Assembly: GCA_035048485.1 (NCBI GenBank)
Contig: CM068587.1
Span: 42,593,842-42,657,841 of the forward strand
Reading direction: 5' to 3'
Length of the DNA stretch: 64,000 nucleotides
Source of the DNA: Pteria penguin
Taxonomy: Eukaryota; Mollusca; Bivalvia; Pterioida; Pteriidae
This document shows positions 47,599-58,349 of the stretch, piece after piece. Made by a program: the position numbers and the translations under genes. The notes under the pieces were generated by a model. It saw nothing but the letters and a program-made list of their open reading frames with translations. It made no database searches and was not told the origin of the DNA. Position 1 is the first letter of the stretch. Each line of letters begins with the position of its first letter.

Positions 47599-47979
47599 CC
47601 GGATTGCAAAGCAATTACGGTCTGTAGATTGGCGATGTCCTATCTAGATCTGTCTGTCCGTCAACATTTTGCTTAAAGTTTATGGTTGAAGCAAAATCTT
47701 GGCATCTAAGAGGAGTGTAAACATAATAATCAACAACACATAGGTTCATTATGACCAGAGCTTTCAAAGTATGCTACGACTTTTGACTTAGTGACCTTGA
47801 GCTTCGACTGTGACTTACTTTTAAGACTGAAATTCTAACTTTGGCTATATCTTTTGAATCATCAAATAAAGGGCTTTGATACTTCACATATAGGTTCTTT
47901 GTGACGAGTGCTTTCAATTGATACCATGACTTTTGCCTTTGTGACCTTGACATTGTTTCGAATTTGCTTTGCAATCCGG
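47599..47979. mobile_element. MITE-like element, 16-bp terminal inverted repeats
   Basis: Bounded by CCGGATTGCAAAGCAA and its perfect inverse TTGCTTTGCAATCCGG. The 381-bp interior includes GTGACCTTGA phrases and a segment shared with 42270-42400. No coding capacity. Confidence 0.65.
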
Positions 47980-50070
47980 TCATACCATCTTTAGCGGTTT
48001 CTTGTTACATTTAAAAATGCATTAACAGGAAATCCATTACACGTTTTATTCTATTAAAACGGTCGACATACGAGAGAAGTGGACTCAGAGGTAAATTCTT
48101 ATCTAAGACCATATCATGTACATTAAGCTGCATCAAAGAGGAGTGGATGCATCCGCACGGGGAATAGATAACATATTTAATTACATACGACCAAGCCCAG
48201 TCAGTTTTCTGTTAAATGTGAGCAGGCAAGTAGGTTTGTAATGGTCAAAATATAAAAAAGGTTTAAGGCGAGCTAATTGTCATAGCTTCCCATCCGTCGT
48301 CTGTCCGTCCATTCGTAAACTTTACATTTTTACTTCTCCTAAACCGCCAAGCAGATTTTTACCAAACCTAGTACATTTGTTGTCTCAAAGGACCTTTGCA
48401 AAGTTTGTGTTTTTATTTTGATTTGTTTACAGGTCTAGCATCTACAGACAAAATATTTCGAAGAGGTTGCTCTTCTTTGAAAACTATGTTTTTCCGAGGG
48501 GATGTATGGATTTAAAAACTACATGTACTAGTATCCGAGTGTTCTGGACGTATGAAAGATTCAAGCTAATCGGGGGGTTTTTTTTTTTGTTTTGTTTTGT
48601 TTGTTTGTTTTTTTGTTGGCTTTTTTTACGTCTTTTTTGACTTATCTGTATATATTTTTCTTTAAATTTCTAAGATATTATCTTTGTTGGGTGTTTGTAA
48701 TGCATTGATTTTGTATTCTTGAATTAATTTTATTGTAATAAATATAAACTGGAAAGATACGGAATACAAAAAATAATTTCTAAGATCTTTTTGAAAACGT
48801 TTAAAATTAAAAAGGGGTATACTTTGAACATATAATAATAAGATTTGATGAACTTCTGCTTCAGAACTAGTAGAATAATTGTGATGAAACTTGGTAGGTA
48901 TGATATACTTAAGCCAAGTTAAGGTCCCCTATAAATGCTATTTTCGACCAGATCCGTCAAGGACAGGAAGACATATCCCCAAGAGGGTGCCCTTCTTGAC
49001 AAACCCTTTCTTCAGACTGGCTGCATAGACCATGACAATGAATACATAGGTGATTTTATATTGTTTTAAGAAGTGTCGTTGTTGTGATATCAAAGTGTCT
49101 TATACGCTTTTAACGTCTTTTTGGATATAGTCATTTCGACACATTTTTGTTTCGTGTTATTTTGATTTATTCAATAAACAGAAGCAATAAAGCATTCATT
49201 TACTTATGTTTATTAGGACATACCTGCTTCAAGGTTTATTGAAGGCGTCAGGTGAAAACTTCGTTTGTTTATATGATTTATTTCCTATTTTTGATAAAGA
49301 CCAGTTCAAGCATGCTGAAGGTAAGCAGTTAAAACTTCACTGACGCCCCCCCCCCCCCCCAAAAAAAACCCAAAACAAACAAACAAACTAACTAAATAAA
49401 TAAATGAATAAATAAAAATAGAATAAAATAGAATAATGAAAAAAAAATTCAATAGATAAGATAAATAAATAAATAAATAATAATAAATTCATGGCATTTT
49501 CGAGGAAAGCAAGTTTTCAGTGGTTCGCAACACTCAATAAGTCACATCAGAAATAAAATGCAGACTTAGTCTTTTTTACAGATTATTGTGTCATTTCTTT
49601 CATTTATTCAATATACAGAAAAAACAATAAAACAACAATTTTACAATTCTTATAAGAAAATGCCTTATTTGAAAGTTTCATGTCAAAATTGAGTTTTCTT
49701 GTTTTTTTTATGACTTTTCCCTCTAATTTTCATATCGGTCAGTTTTGGCATGCGGATTGGAAGCGGTTCAACCTCTCCCCCCCTCCCCCTTTAAAGAATG
49801 CCTGCCTGATCTTTTTCAAATATGTTTTTGTTATTGTCTTGATTTATTCATTGTAGGTAAGCAAGTGTATTCTTTTGTCAGTTGTCAAAAATCCAAAGAG
49901 CAAGCGAATGTATGTATCTACTACCTACACATCCATTCATTACAGAATACATACTCATCCATGCATTTGAGAGTACCCACAGATACACACATTACAGGCT
50001 CTCAACATAACCAATAAAGAAGGCTCTATTCTGTTAAGCGTCTATTGCATAGTCCCTTCAAAAACTTAAG
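47980..50070. other. Non-coding stretch with an interspersed repeat
   Basis: 48265-48430 (CATCCGTCGTCTGTCCGTCC, TTTTACTTCTCCTAAACCGC, AGATTTTTACCAAACCTAGT) is a phrase I know from bivalve repeats and may extend to about 48960. Poly-C/poly-A near 49346-49370 and AAAT-rich tracts to 49490. No gene seen. Confidence 0.5.
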
Positions 50071-50074
50071 CAGC

Positions 50075-51412
50075 TGAACAACCTGTCACATGACTAGAAC
50101 CAGTCTAAAATAATAACAATACCAGTTGAGCCACCTGTCACATAACATGATCTAGTCCGAGGCAGTAACAATACCAACTGAGCTAGCCGCAAAACGTGGC
50201 CCTGTTTGAATGATCAGTCAGATAGGGCCAAGACTAACAGCTGAGCCACCTTTTGCATGTCTTGATCTATTTGGAGCTAATAACTATACAAACTGAGCCA
50301 CCTCTCACATAATCTGACCTAGTCTGAGCTATTAAAGTTACCAGCAGAGTTACCTTTCACATGACCTGACTTAGTCTGAGATAATAACATTACCGGCTGT
50401 GCCACCTCTCATATGACATGATCTAGTCTGAACTAGTAACATTACCAGCTGAGCCATCTCTCACATGACCTGACCTAGACTGAGAAAATAACAATACCAG
50501 CTGAGCCAAATGTCACATGACCTGACCTAGTCTGAGCTAATAACATTACCTGCTGTGCCGCCTCTCATATGACATGATCTAGTTTGAGTTAATAAGGTTA
50601 CAAGCTGTGCAATTTATCACATGACATGATCTAGACTGAGACACCTGCCACATGACTTGACCTAGTCTGATATAATAACATTACCAGCTGAGCCACCTGT
50701 CACCTGACATGACCTAGTGTGAGCTAATAACACCATGACCTGACCTAGTGCGAGCTAATAACCATACAAGCCTAGCCACCTGCCACATGACCTGAACTAG
50801 TGTGAGCTAATAACATTACCAGCTGAGCCACCTGCCACATGACCTAACCTAGTGTGAGCTAATAACATTACCAGCTGAGCCACCTGCCACATGACCTGAT
50901 CTAGAGTGAGCTGTCAACATTACCAGCTGAGCCACCTGCCACATGACCTGACCTAGTGTGAGCTAATAACATTACCAGCTGAGCCACCTGCCACATGACC
51001 TAACCTAGTGTGAGCTAATAACATTACCATCTGAGCCACCTGCCACATGACCTAACCTAGTGTGAGCTAATAACATTACCATCTGAGCCACCTGCCACAT
51101 GACCTAACCTAGTGTGAGCTAATAACATTACCAGCTGAGCCACCTGCCACATGACCTGATCTAGAGTGAGCTGTCAACATTACCAGCTGAGCCATCTGCC
51201 AACATGACCTGATCTAGAGTAAGCTGTCAACATTACCAGCTGAGCCACCTGCCAACATAACCTGATCTAGAGTGAGCTGTCAACATTACCAGCTGAGCCA
51301 CCTGCCACATGACCTGACCTAGTGTGAGCTAATAACATTATCAGTCTAGCCACCTGCCACATGACCTAACCTAATGTGAGCTAATTTACATTACCAGCTG
51401 AGTCACCTCTCA
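50075..51412. repeat. 52-53-bp minisatellite, about 25 copies
   Basis: Unit CCAGCTGAGCCACCTGCCAC, ATGACCTGACCTAGTGTGAG, CTAATAACATTA. Best conserved at 50790-51360, degenerate toward 50.1 kb. Lies 450 bp beyond the bZIP-4 stop. Confidence 0.93.
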
Positions 51413-51866
51413 CTTGACAATGTGAAGTCAAAAATTTATCAAATAAATTTTGTTTGTCCGAGATTATTTTAAGAGAAGTCAATACTTGTTATAGTATTTA
51501 ATACCTTAAATTTGAATAATATAAACAACATACAAAGTACAAAAGTGATATGTTCATAGGTACTGTAAATCTAGTTATCCTGGTGTCTCTTGCATCGAAT
51601 CGGATTTCTTATGCACGTTTGGCGATCCACTTACACTCGGAATCAAGTCCGGAAGGATACTTAGGAGAAAGACGACACTGACAACCCCTAACAATAATAC
51701 GGTATGTTACACCTCGCCTACACACCGTACAGATATGGAACTCTGGGCCATCCAACTTATCATGTCCGCCAATGAGCTTATTTGATACAAAGCCAATATG
51801 ACGTTTAGTTAAGTTACACTAATGGTCATAACTTGTTGGTACATTTTATCTGCACACTGTTGTCAA
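51413..51866. other. Region just downstream of bZIP-4
   Basis: Likely contains the bZIP-4 3' end. I saw no clear polyadenylation signal on the minus strand and no other feature. Confidence 0.35.
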
Positions 51867-52590
51867 TCACTTTTTGGCAACTTTGGGACAAAACGATGTA
51901 TGGATCTGTATCAAGTCCTGCAAATGATCGCGTTCCTCCCGCAACTTCTCTATTTCATTCTGCAATTTTTCTTGTTTCATTTCAAGTCTACATGTTTGCT
52001 GAAATAACAAAAATAGAGCACATGAGAACTTGGAATTTACAATACACTGCTTGAAATAGGTAATAATGATGTCTCAATGCATTTCAAATTTGAACTTCCC
52101 TCTTTCGATATATTCTGCGAATCATTGTGATATAGTAGTCTCAAAACACTTGAAAATTCAGTGTAACTATAGTTTTCCTGGTGTTTGAGATACAGTATTT
52201 TTGTAATATATTGTGAAACGGTGACTCTCTGTGGTCAGAAAATAATAATCTCACATTTGTAGACAGGGATGCTACAAAAGTTGATGCTTTGAAATATTAC
52301 AAAATTTCTTTGTACTTTGGAGATATGAATTTCTATAGTCACATTTCACTTATGGAGTAAGACATCTGTAGACAAATACTGCTATATCGTGACTGTAGTA
52401 TCTTTTTATAGTATCTCCTTTATATACCTGCTCTAAACTTTCCGCTAGTTTCCTCTTTTTTGAACGACACTTTTGGGCTGCTAATTTATTTTTTTCTCTT
52501 TTAATCAGCCTTCTTCGTTCTTCCTCCGGTGTCAACTGAAAAGGTTAGCATTTGAATAACAATAACAACAACAACAACAACAACAGCAAC

Positions 52591-52627
<37 letters not shown>

Positions 52628-53772
52628 GTAATAATAATAATAATAATAAACAAACACCACCACCACCACCCCCCCACCCACCCACACACACACTAAATAG
52701 TACGCTGCAAAGATGAAAGGTGTCATTTAAAAAAGTTTTAATTTGAAATATTCCTCACCATGAGTATGCTCCATTGTGTTTTATTATTTGAGTTAACATC
52801 TCTGCTATATCTCCTACACTTAAAAATATTATTGTCGCACTTTTTTACAAGTCATATTGTAAATTTGTGACTTTAAGTGTTATACACAGTTTGATAAAAG
52901 AAATGTAGGCTCACCCGTTCCGGAGAGGGCTCGCGGAACTCCACATGAATCTGTTCTTTGCCCTCCATCTGTCTTCGGTTTATGATTTTATGTTTAATTT
53001 CTTCTTTTAACAATGGTGAAAGATCGACTTCTGTATGCAGATCAGCGTCTGCCACCTCCTCAAAGACTAAATCTGATTCGTCAGATACTTCCTCGAAGGA
53101 GCCAATTAAACATTCTGTATTATCATCAATTGAGTAAAATAGTTCGCTGTTGGTTGAATCAGAGAGCTGCGCATGATCTTCAATATTAGGAACTATAACT
53201 GAAATATAAAGAGAAGTTCAGCTGAAGGACGTATATTAAGCATGATCTATGGAAAGATTCAGTTTGTCAATCCTCTTCATAATAAACCACCATTTGTTCC
53301 TTTATGTTAAAATGTTTGGATGGGTTGTAAAATATTCCCCAAAGATGATATTTGGTATGGCAGGAATGTATTTTGAATGACAAGTTTAATAATAAGAATA
53401 AAAATATTAAATGCAGAACCAATATGTTTTAATGTTCATGTTTGCTCAGATGACATTCTAATGATGCATTTTCCCAAATACGCCAAACTGCCGTTACAGA
53501 AATTTCCTCAGGTCCTCAATCTTACCTTCAGCTATAACATCACTGCCGACAATATCCATATCGCTTAACTCTTCAACAGATAAGATGCTGCCTTCCATTT
53601 CTTGTGGTGTAGGGTTTGAATCTGGGCGTTGCCATGGCGATGTCATGGGTTCCGTTGTTTCAAACCGCGTCATCGGGAATACCTCCGAGTCAGGCGTCAA
53701 TATTTCACTTAGGTCAATTCCTGTACCCAGCAGAAAATCTAAGATGTCACTCTTTTTGTCTTGTTTGACCAT
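51867..53772 (-). CDS. bZIP-4: ATF3/JDP2/FOS-type bZIP transcription factor, 4 coding exons
   Basis: Predicted 256-aa nuclear bZIP and the most canonical of the four. Exons are 53772-53526 (82 codons plus 1 nt), 53198-52915 (284 nt), 52535-52428 (108 bp) and 51998-51867 (43 codons plus TGA). Splice sites are GAAG|GTAAGA, TATTTCAG|TTA, CGG|GTGAGC, TTTTCAG|TTG, CAG|GTATAT and ATTTCAG|CAA; phases are 1, 0, 0. Exon 1 is acidic with DILDFLLGTGIDLSEIL. Exon 2 ends in LSPLLKEEIKHKIINRRQ, the ATF3-type motif, then FREPSPER. Exon 3 begins LTPEEERRRLIKREKNKLAA and continues QKCRSKKRK, a perfect N-x2-AA-x2-CR signature. The zipper runs L-L-I-L-L. The end, ERDHLQDLIQIHTSFCPK, parallels the HRPTC-type ending of ATF3, JDP2 and FOS. 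ATG is 8 nt inside its exon, after acceptor TTATTTCAG at 53781. A (AAC)n/(AAT)n microsatellite lies in the intron just upstream of exon 3. Confidence 0.9.
52555..52692. repeat. Compound microsatellite in bZIP-4 intron
   Basis: (AAC)n then (AAT)n then (ACC)n and (CCCA)/(CA)n runs, ending about 20 bp upstream of the basic-region exon's acceptor on the minus strand. Short frames coding poly-Ile or poly-Tyr arise from it and are not genes. Confidence 0.95.
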
Positions 53773-53879
53773 GTTGTCAGCTGAAATAAGAATTATGATT
53801 GAAAAAAAGCCCAACATACATCAATATAACAGAGATGATTTCTAAACAGTGCGTACTGTGTAACTAGCATTAATCACAG

Positions 53880-54557
53880 AAACTAAAGCGGCGCTAGAGC
53901 AGCAATGTATAAAACGCAGTAGTTATAATACTAAAGCAGCAATGTATAAAATGCAGTAGTTATGATACTAGAGCAGAAGTATCTTGAATACAAATAGTGT
54001 AATACTAAAGCAGCAATATATTGACAGCAATAGTGTAATAATACAACAGCATGCAATATATTGAATACAAAAGCATAATACTGAGCAACAGTATATCAAA
54101 TGCATTAGTATACTACTAAAGCAGCAATGTATAAAATATAGTAGTTATAATACTAGAGCACAAGTATATCGAATGCACTAATTATAATACTAGTGTCCTT
54201 TTCTAACTTTAATTTTCTGTAATTTAAAATTGAGCACATGACTAATATGATACTAGAACATCAGTATATTAAATGCAATAGTTTAATATTAGAGCAGCAA
54301 TTTATAAAATGTAGATGTTATATAGTACTAGAGCAGCAGTATATTGAATGCAGTAGTTATAATACTAGAGCAGACATATACTGAATGCCGTGGTGATAAT
54401 TTGATATCACTTTAATAATAGTGAATACAGTAAAGCTGAAAGCAGTAGTTAATACATGTATAATGCTGAAACAGTAAAATATTGAATGCAGTAGTATCTG
54501 AATGTATCAATTATAATGCTAGAGCAGGTATATATAGAATGCAGTAGTTATAATGCT
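53880..54557. repeat. Degenerate minisatellite of about 40 bp in the bZIP-4 5' intron
   Basis: Copies of TACTAGAGCAGCAATGTATA plus AAATGCAGTAGTTATAA with heavy decay. It continues for about 60 bp after the SINE (54775-54830). Confidence 0.8.
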
Positions 54558-54763
54558 AGATTGACTAATTGATTGATACATTTATACTTCTGCAACGGAC
54601 CCTCCCGAAGTAGTGAGGGATCTTTTACGTGCCACGCCGACCGTAACACGGGACCTCGGATTTTACTGTTTCATCCGAAAGACAGAATAACGGTGTGACC
54701 ATGGAGGGAGTCGAACCCGGGAATTTTTGATCGAGCACCTCATCCACTGGGCCACACCGACTC
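54558..54763 (-). mobile_element. tRNA-headed SINE, shortened, with target duplication
   Basis: Shares CCTCCCGAAGTAGTGAGGGA, TTTTACTGTTTCATCCGAAA and a tRNA-like head (minus strand CGGTGTGGCCCAGTGGATGA, GGGTTCGACTCCC) with the family at 7.55 kb. Flanked by GTTATAATGCT (54547-54557 and 54764-54774). It too was inserted into a minisatellite. Confidence 0.85.
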
Positions 54764-54892
54764 GTTATAATGCTGGTGCAGGTATATACAGAATGCAGTA
54801 GACAGCAATATATTGAAACAGTAGTTTGAAATCCAAAAATAACTTGTGCCACATGTAAATGACCGTGACACAAAAAACAATCCATGGAATTC

Positions 54893-55660
54893 CTGGTAAT
54901 GAGAAGTGAGACAAAATGTCCAGTAGTAGTCAATAAGTGATACAAGATATCCAGTAGGAGTCAGTAAGTGATACAATATGTCCAGTAGGAGTGAGGCAAT
55001 ATGTCCAGTAGGAGTGAGACAAAATGTCCAGTAGGAGTCAGTAAGTGATACAAGATGTCCAGTAGGAGTCAGTCAGACAAGATGTCCTGTAGGAGTCGGT
55101 CAGACAAGATGTCCAGTAGGAGTCAGTGAGACAAGATGTCCAGTAGGAGTCAGTGAGACAAGATGTCCAGTAGGAGTAAGTAAGTGAGACAAGATGTCCT
55201 GTAGGAGTCAGTCAGACAAGATGTCCAGTCAGAATAAGTAAGTGAGACAAGATGTCCAGTAGGAGTCAGTCAGACAAGATGTCCAGTCAGAGTAAGTAAG
55301 TGAGACAAGATGTCCAGTAGGAGTCAGTAATTGAGACAAGATGTCCAGTAGGAATCAGTCAGACAAGATGTCCAGTAGGAGTCAGTAAGTGAGACAATAA
55401 GTCCAGTAGGAGTCAGTCAGACAAGATGTTCAGTAGGACTTGGTAAGTGAGACCAGATGTCCAGTAGGAGTCAGTCAGACAAGATGTTCAGTAGGAGCCG
55501 GTAAGTGAGACAAGATGTTCAGTAGGAGTCGGTAAGTGAGACAAGTTGTCCAGTAGGAGTCAGTCAAACAAGATGTTCAGTAGGAGTCAGTAAGTGAGAC
55601 AAGATGTCCAGTAGGAGTCAGTCAGACAAGATGTCCGGTAGGAGTCAGTAAGTAAACAAA
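54893..55660. repeat. 27/31-bp minisatellite, about 26 copies, in the bZIP-4 5' intron
   Basis: Two alternating unit types: GTCAGTAAGTGAGACAAGAT plus GTCCAGTAGGA (31 bp) and GTCAGTCAGACAAGATGTCC plus AGTAGGA (27 bp). Confidence 0.92.
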
Positions 55661-55664
55661 CATT

Positions 55665-56290
55665 ATCAATACACCAAGTATACAAATATAAACAATACAG
55701 CGTGACGAATGCGGTCTAACACAGTGTTACCATTAAAGGGACGATGATTTAGTTTCATGAGTATCCATCTATAGCAATTATCTAGGAATCAATCCATAGC
55801 ATTAACTTGCTGGAGAATATGACACCTTGTTAAAACTGTTCAAGTTAAACTCATCATAAAACTAGTGTTATACATAACTCCTATATGTTTAAAACGTCTT
55901 TTAAATGTTTTTAAAAATGAAAGTAGCTTACAAATACCAAGTAATAATTAAAAACGAAATATTTACCTCTATTATATATATACACAGAAGCTCAAAGAAA
56001 TATATATTACAACAATGTTTCAAGTGATGGCACTTACATATATTTTGTCGTTACATTTTTAACGCTGATTGTGCATAATGAAATAATGTTCAAATATACC
56101 CATACACTACTGAAATACAGCATGCATTCTATTCCTTATTTTTCTGGTCATACCGGAACGTGAAGAAATGATATATGCGTACGTGTTGTTGTGCAATATA
56201 TATTGAGTATTAATGATGTAATGAATATGGATAAATAAAACAAAAACAAAATACAACCAACCCATGCTACGAATTATAGTAACGTCTCTT
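55665..56290. other. Part of the putative bZIP-4 5' intron
   Basis: AT-rich, no exon or repeat recognised. Confidence 0.4.
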
Positions 56291-56292
56291 AC

Positions 56293-56577
56293 CTTTATCT
56301 CTCCGAGCTTAGATATCCAATATAAAAAGCAGCTTATCAAACAAGCATTCAGTTTCAACATTTAGTCAAGGTAAAATGCCAACAGAAATATCGTCCAATC
56401 GAGAAGACCCCATTCACTAGTATTGCATACTGTTGTGAAATATCACCGTTTGTTTACATTGATCCGGAGTGTACGACTGCATAGACTCTATAGAAATACT
56501 GTCAACATAACACAATCTTTTTATAGTCGAGGAATTTAAATCTATTTTTAACTGATCATATGATCGTCCTGACGTCA
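56293..56577 (-). promoter_or_regulatory. Putative bZIP-4 promoter (CRE plus TATA) and leader exon
   Basis: A perfect CRE palindrome TGACGTCA (56570-56577) stands about 45 bp upstream of a minus-strand TATAAAAAG box (56525-56517). About 200 bp past the expected start is a consensus donor GATAAAG|GTAAGA (exon end 56293). This would splice to the acceptor at 53781, immediately before the bZIP-4 ATG. An upstream ATG at 56361 opens a frame that, after that splice, runs past and out of frame with the main ATG before stopping. ATF3 promoters of vertebrates also carry an ATF/CRE site near a TATA box. The assignment to bZIP-4 is inference. Confidence 0.45.
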
Positions 56578-56579
56578 CA

Positions 56580-58110
56580 ATTGTTGCCGGTAGTAATGGC
56601 CGACCATTAGACACGCCTCTATTGAACATCATAAGTTCCACGTGGAGGTAGATAACTAGGCCAGACTGAGTCAGTAGCACGTGTTCTTGCTAACTCACCT
56701 GCTCTTTCGAAGTCTTCGTATAATATCACGCGCTATTGGATTAGCAGATCTTGGAATTCCATAGCATCGTGTATATGAGAATGGCGAATGAATCAAAGGG
56801 AAGGGATCGATTTTACTGACATAATTGATGTATACAGTATGCAGTGCTAGGTTAAAATCTTTATTTGAATTTATATCGGCCTGTGATTGTTCCAAAAACG
56901 GTATAGATTTTTTTGTCTGTATAATTCATCAAAAGCGAACATGTGGATGCAAGTATCCGACTGAGTGACCAGCATATTATGACCTTTACATGAAACCTCT
57001 TCATTGGAGAAAAAGCCTGTTAGAACTTTTTAATTTCCTACATATAGATTGAAAATATTTAGATCATAAGTACATAAATCTATATATATTTTTTTAAATT
57101 TTAGTTATTTCTGGATACCATTCAGACATCCTCGTCTTTTTACGTAGGTACAAGTAAAGGGCGAGGTTGTTCCGAATGTTCTGGATACCATATGCATCCT
57201 TCTTAGTGGTTATGAATATGCAAAACATGCGCAGAAGAAGTTTCTCGTCAAGGTCAAAGTTGAGTAATAATCTATTTATTACTTCTGGTTTTTCCAGCAT
57301 ATATATTGACCTAGATATATAGCCTCTCGGATACCACAGCAGTGTTTTTCTATTTCAACACAATGACGTAGAACATGCTTATTCATTACTTCTCAGGTAT
57401 GAGATCGCTAAACATTATTCATCCCACTGCGCTTCTCACGTATTGAAAACGTATTTCCTACATGTATATAGATTTAGACAATAAAACACAGAATTTCATA
57501 TCAATTACAGGTATGAACACAAGGTGCTAAGAAATAAATTTACATGAGTATTTATTGATTACGGCAATGTAAGTTGGTAATAATGCGTATCTTACAAATA
57601 ACAAAACAGCTGGATGCCCTCGCGATAAAATCCTCCAATTATCCCCCAAACTTCTATTGTTCGTGGTACACGAACATAAAAATTCACAACTTTCCTCTTG
57701 ATATGCTTTAATTTAAGTGACTTTTAAAAATGTAACACATCCCCGATGTTTATTCTCAGATTCTCTATACACTGTACATACCATGCAGTTACTTCGCATA
57801 AACATTATACCATATCAGTGAGTCAATCTCGACACTGTAGTGGTGGGCTCAGATTGCATTTATTTATATGTCATCATTATCCGGTAATTTTTCAATATTA
57901 CAATTCAACAGTTTCTTCGGTTTTTGTTGTTTCGAATTGTAATATGTTTCAAATTTATTCTAAATAAAACCTATTGTTGATTTTAACCTGAGGCCGGTGT
58001 GAATCAGTGGATCAAAAATGATTCAAACAAGAAGACCAAAGAGCCATTATCAGGACTGTAACACACGGCTATAGACTGTAACTTACCATAGGCGAGCATG
58101 CGAGTAGTAG
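56580..58110. other. Stretch upstream of bZIP-4, one unassigned open frame
   Basis: A 68-residue minus-strand frame (57300-57094; ends KKTRMSEWYPEITKI) has protein-like composition. However, it lacks recognisable homology to me, splice signals or a promoter. It may be a transposon remnant. Nothing else seen. Confidence 0.3.
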
Positions 58111-58124
58111 CGTAATTATTTTCT

Positions 58125-58347
58125 TGTTTTGTGCCACGTAAAAATAGTGACATATCTACCTAATGCATCAGACACAAATTTAGACCTATTCATAGGACCC
58201 ATTCGGAGCAGTGGGGGATCTGTCACGTGATAACGTCTACCGTGACACTGACTGATCTGAAAGACAAACCAACAAGCCATCACTGGTACTCGAACTCGTG
58301 ACTTCTTAGCCTGGAGAGAGGCACTCTATCGGCTGAGCTACGCTGCT
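58125..58347 (-). mobile_element. tRNA-headed SINE with a different tRNA head
   Basis: Minus strand: GCAGCGTAGCTCAGCCGATA (A box), GTCACGAGTTCGAGTACCAG (B box), then a body with AGATCCCCCACTGCTCCGAA related to the other SINEs. The head differs from the 7.55-kb family (GCGTAGCTCAG rather than GCGTGGCCTAGTGG), suggesting head exchange between families. Confidence 0.7.
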
Positions 58348-58349
58348 CT

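Noticed and set aside
52501..52726. Poly-Ile, poly-Tyr and poly-Val frames
   Set aside because: Translation of the intronic (AAT)n/(AAC)n microsatellite.
57094..57300. 68-residue minus frame ending EWYPEITKI
   Set aside because: Composition is protein-like, but I recognise no family and see no splice or promoter support.
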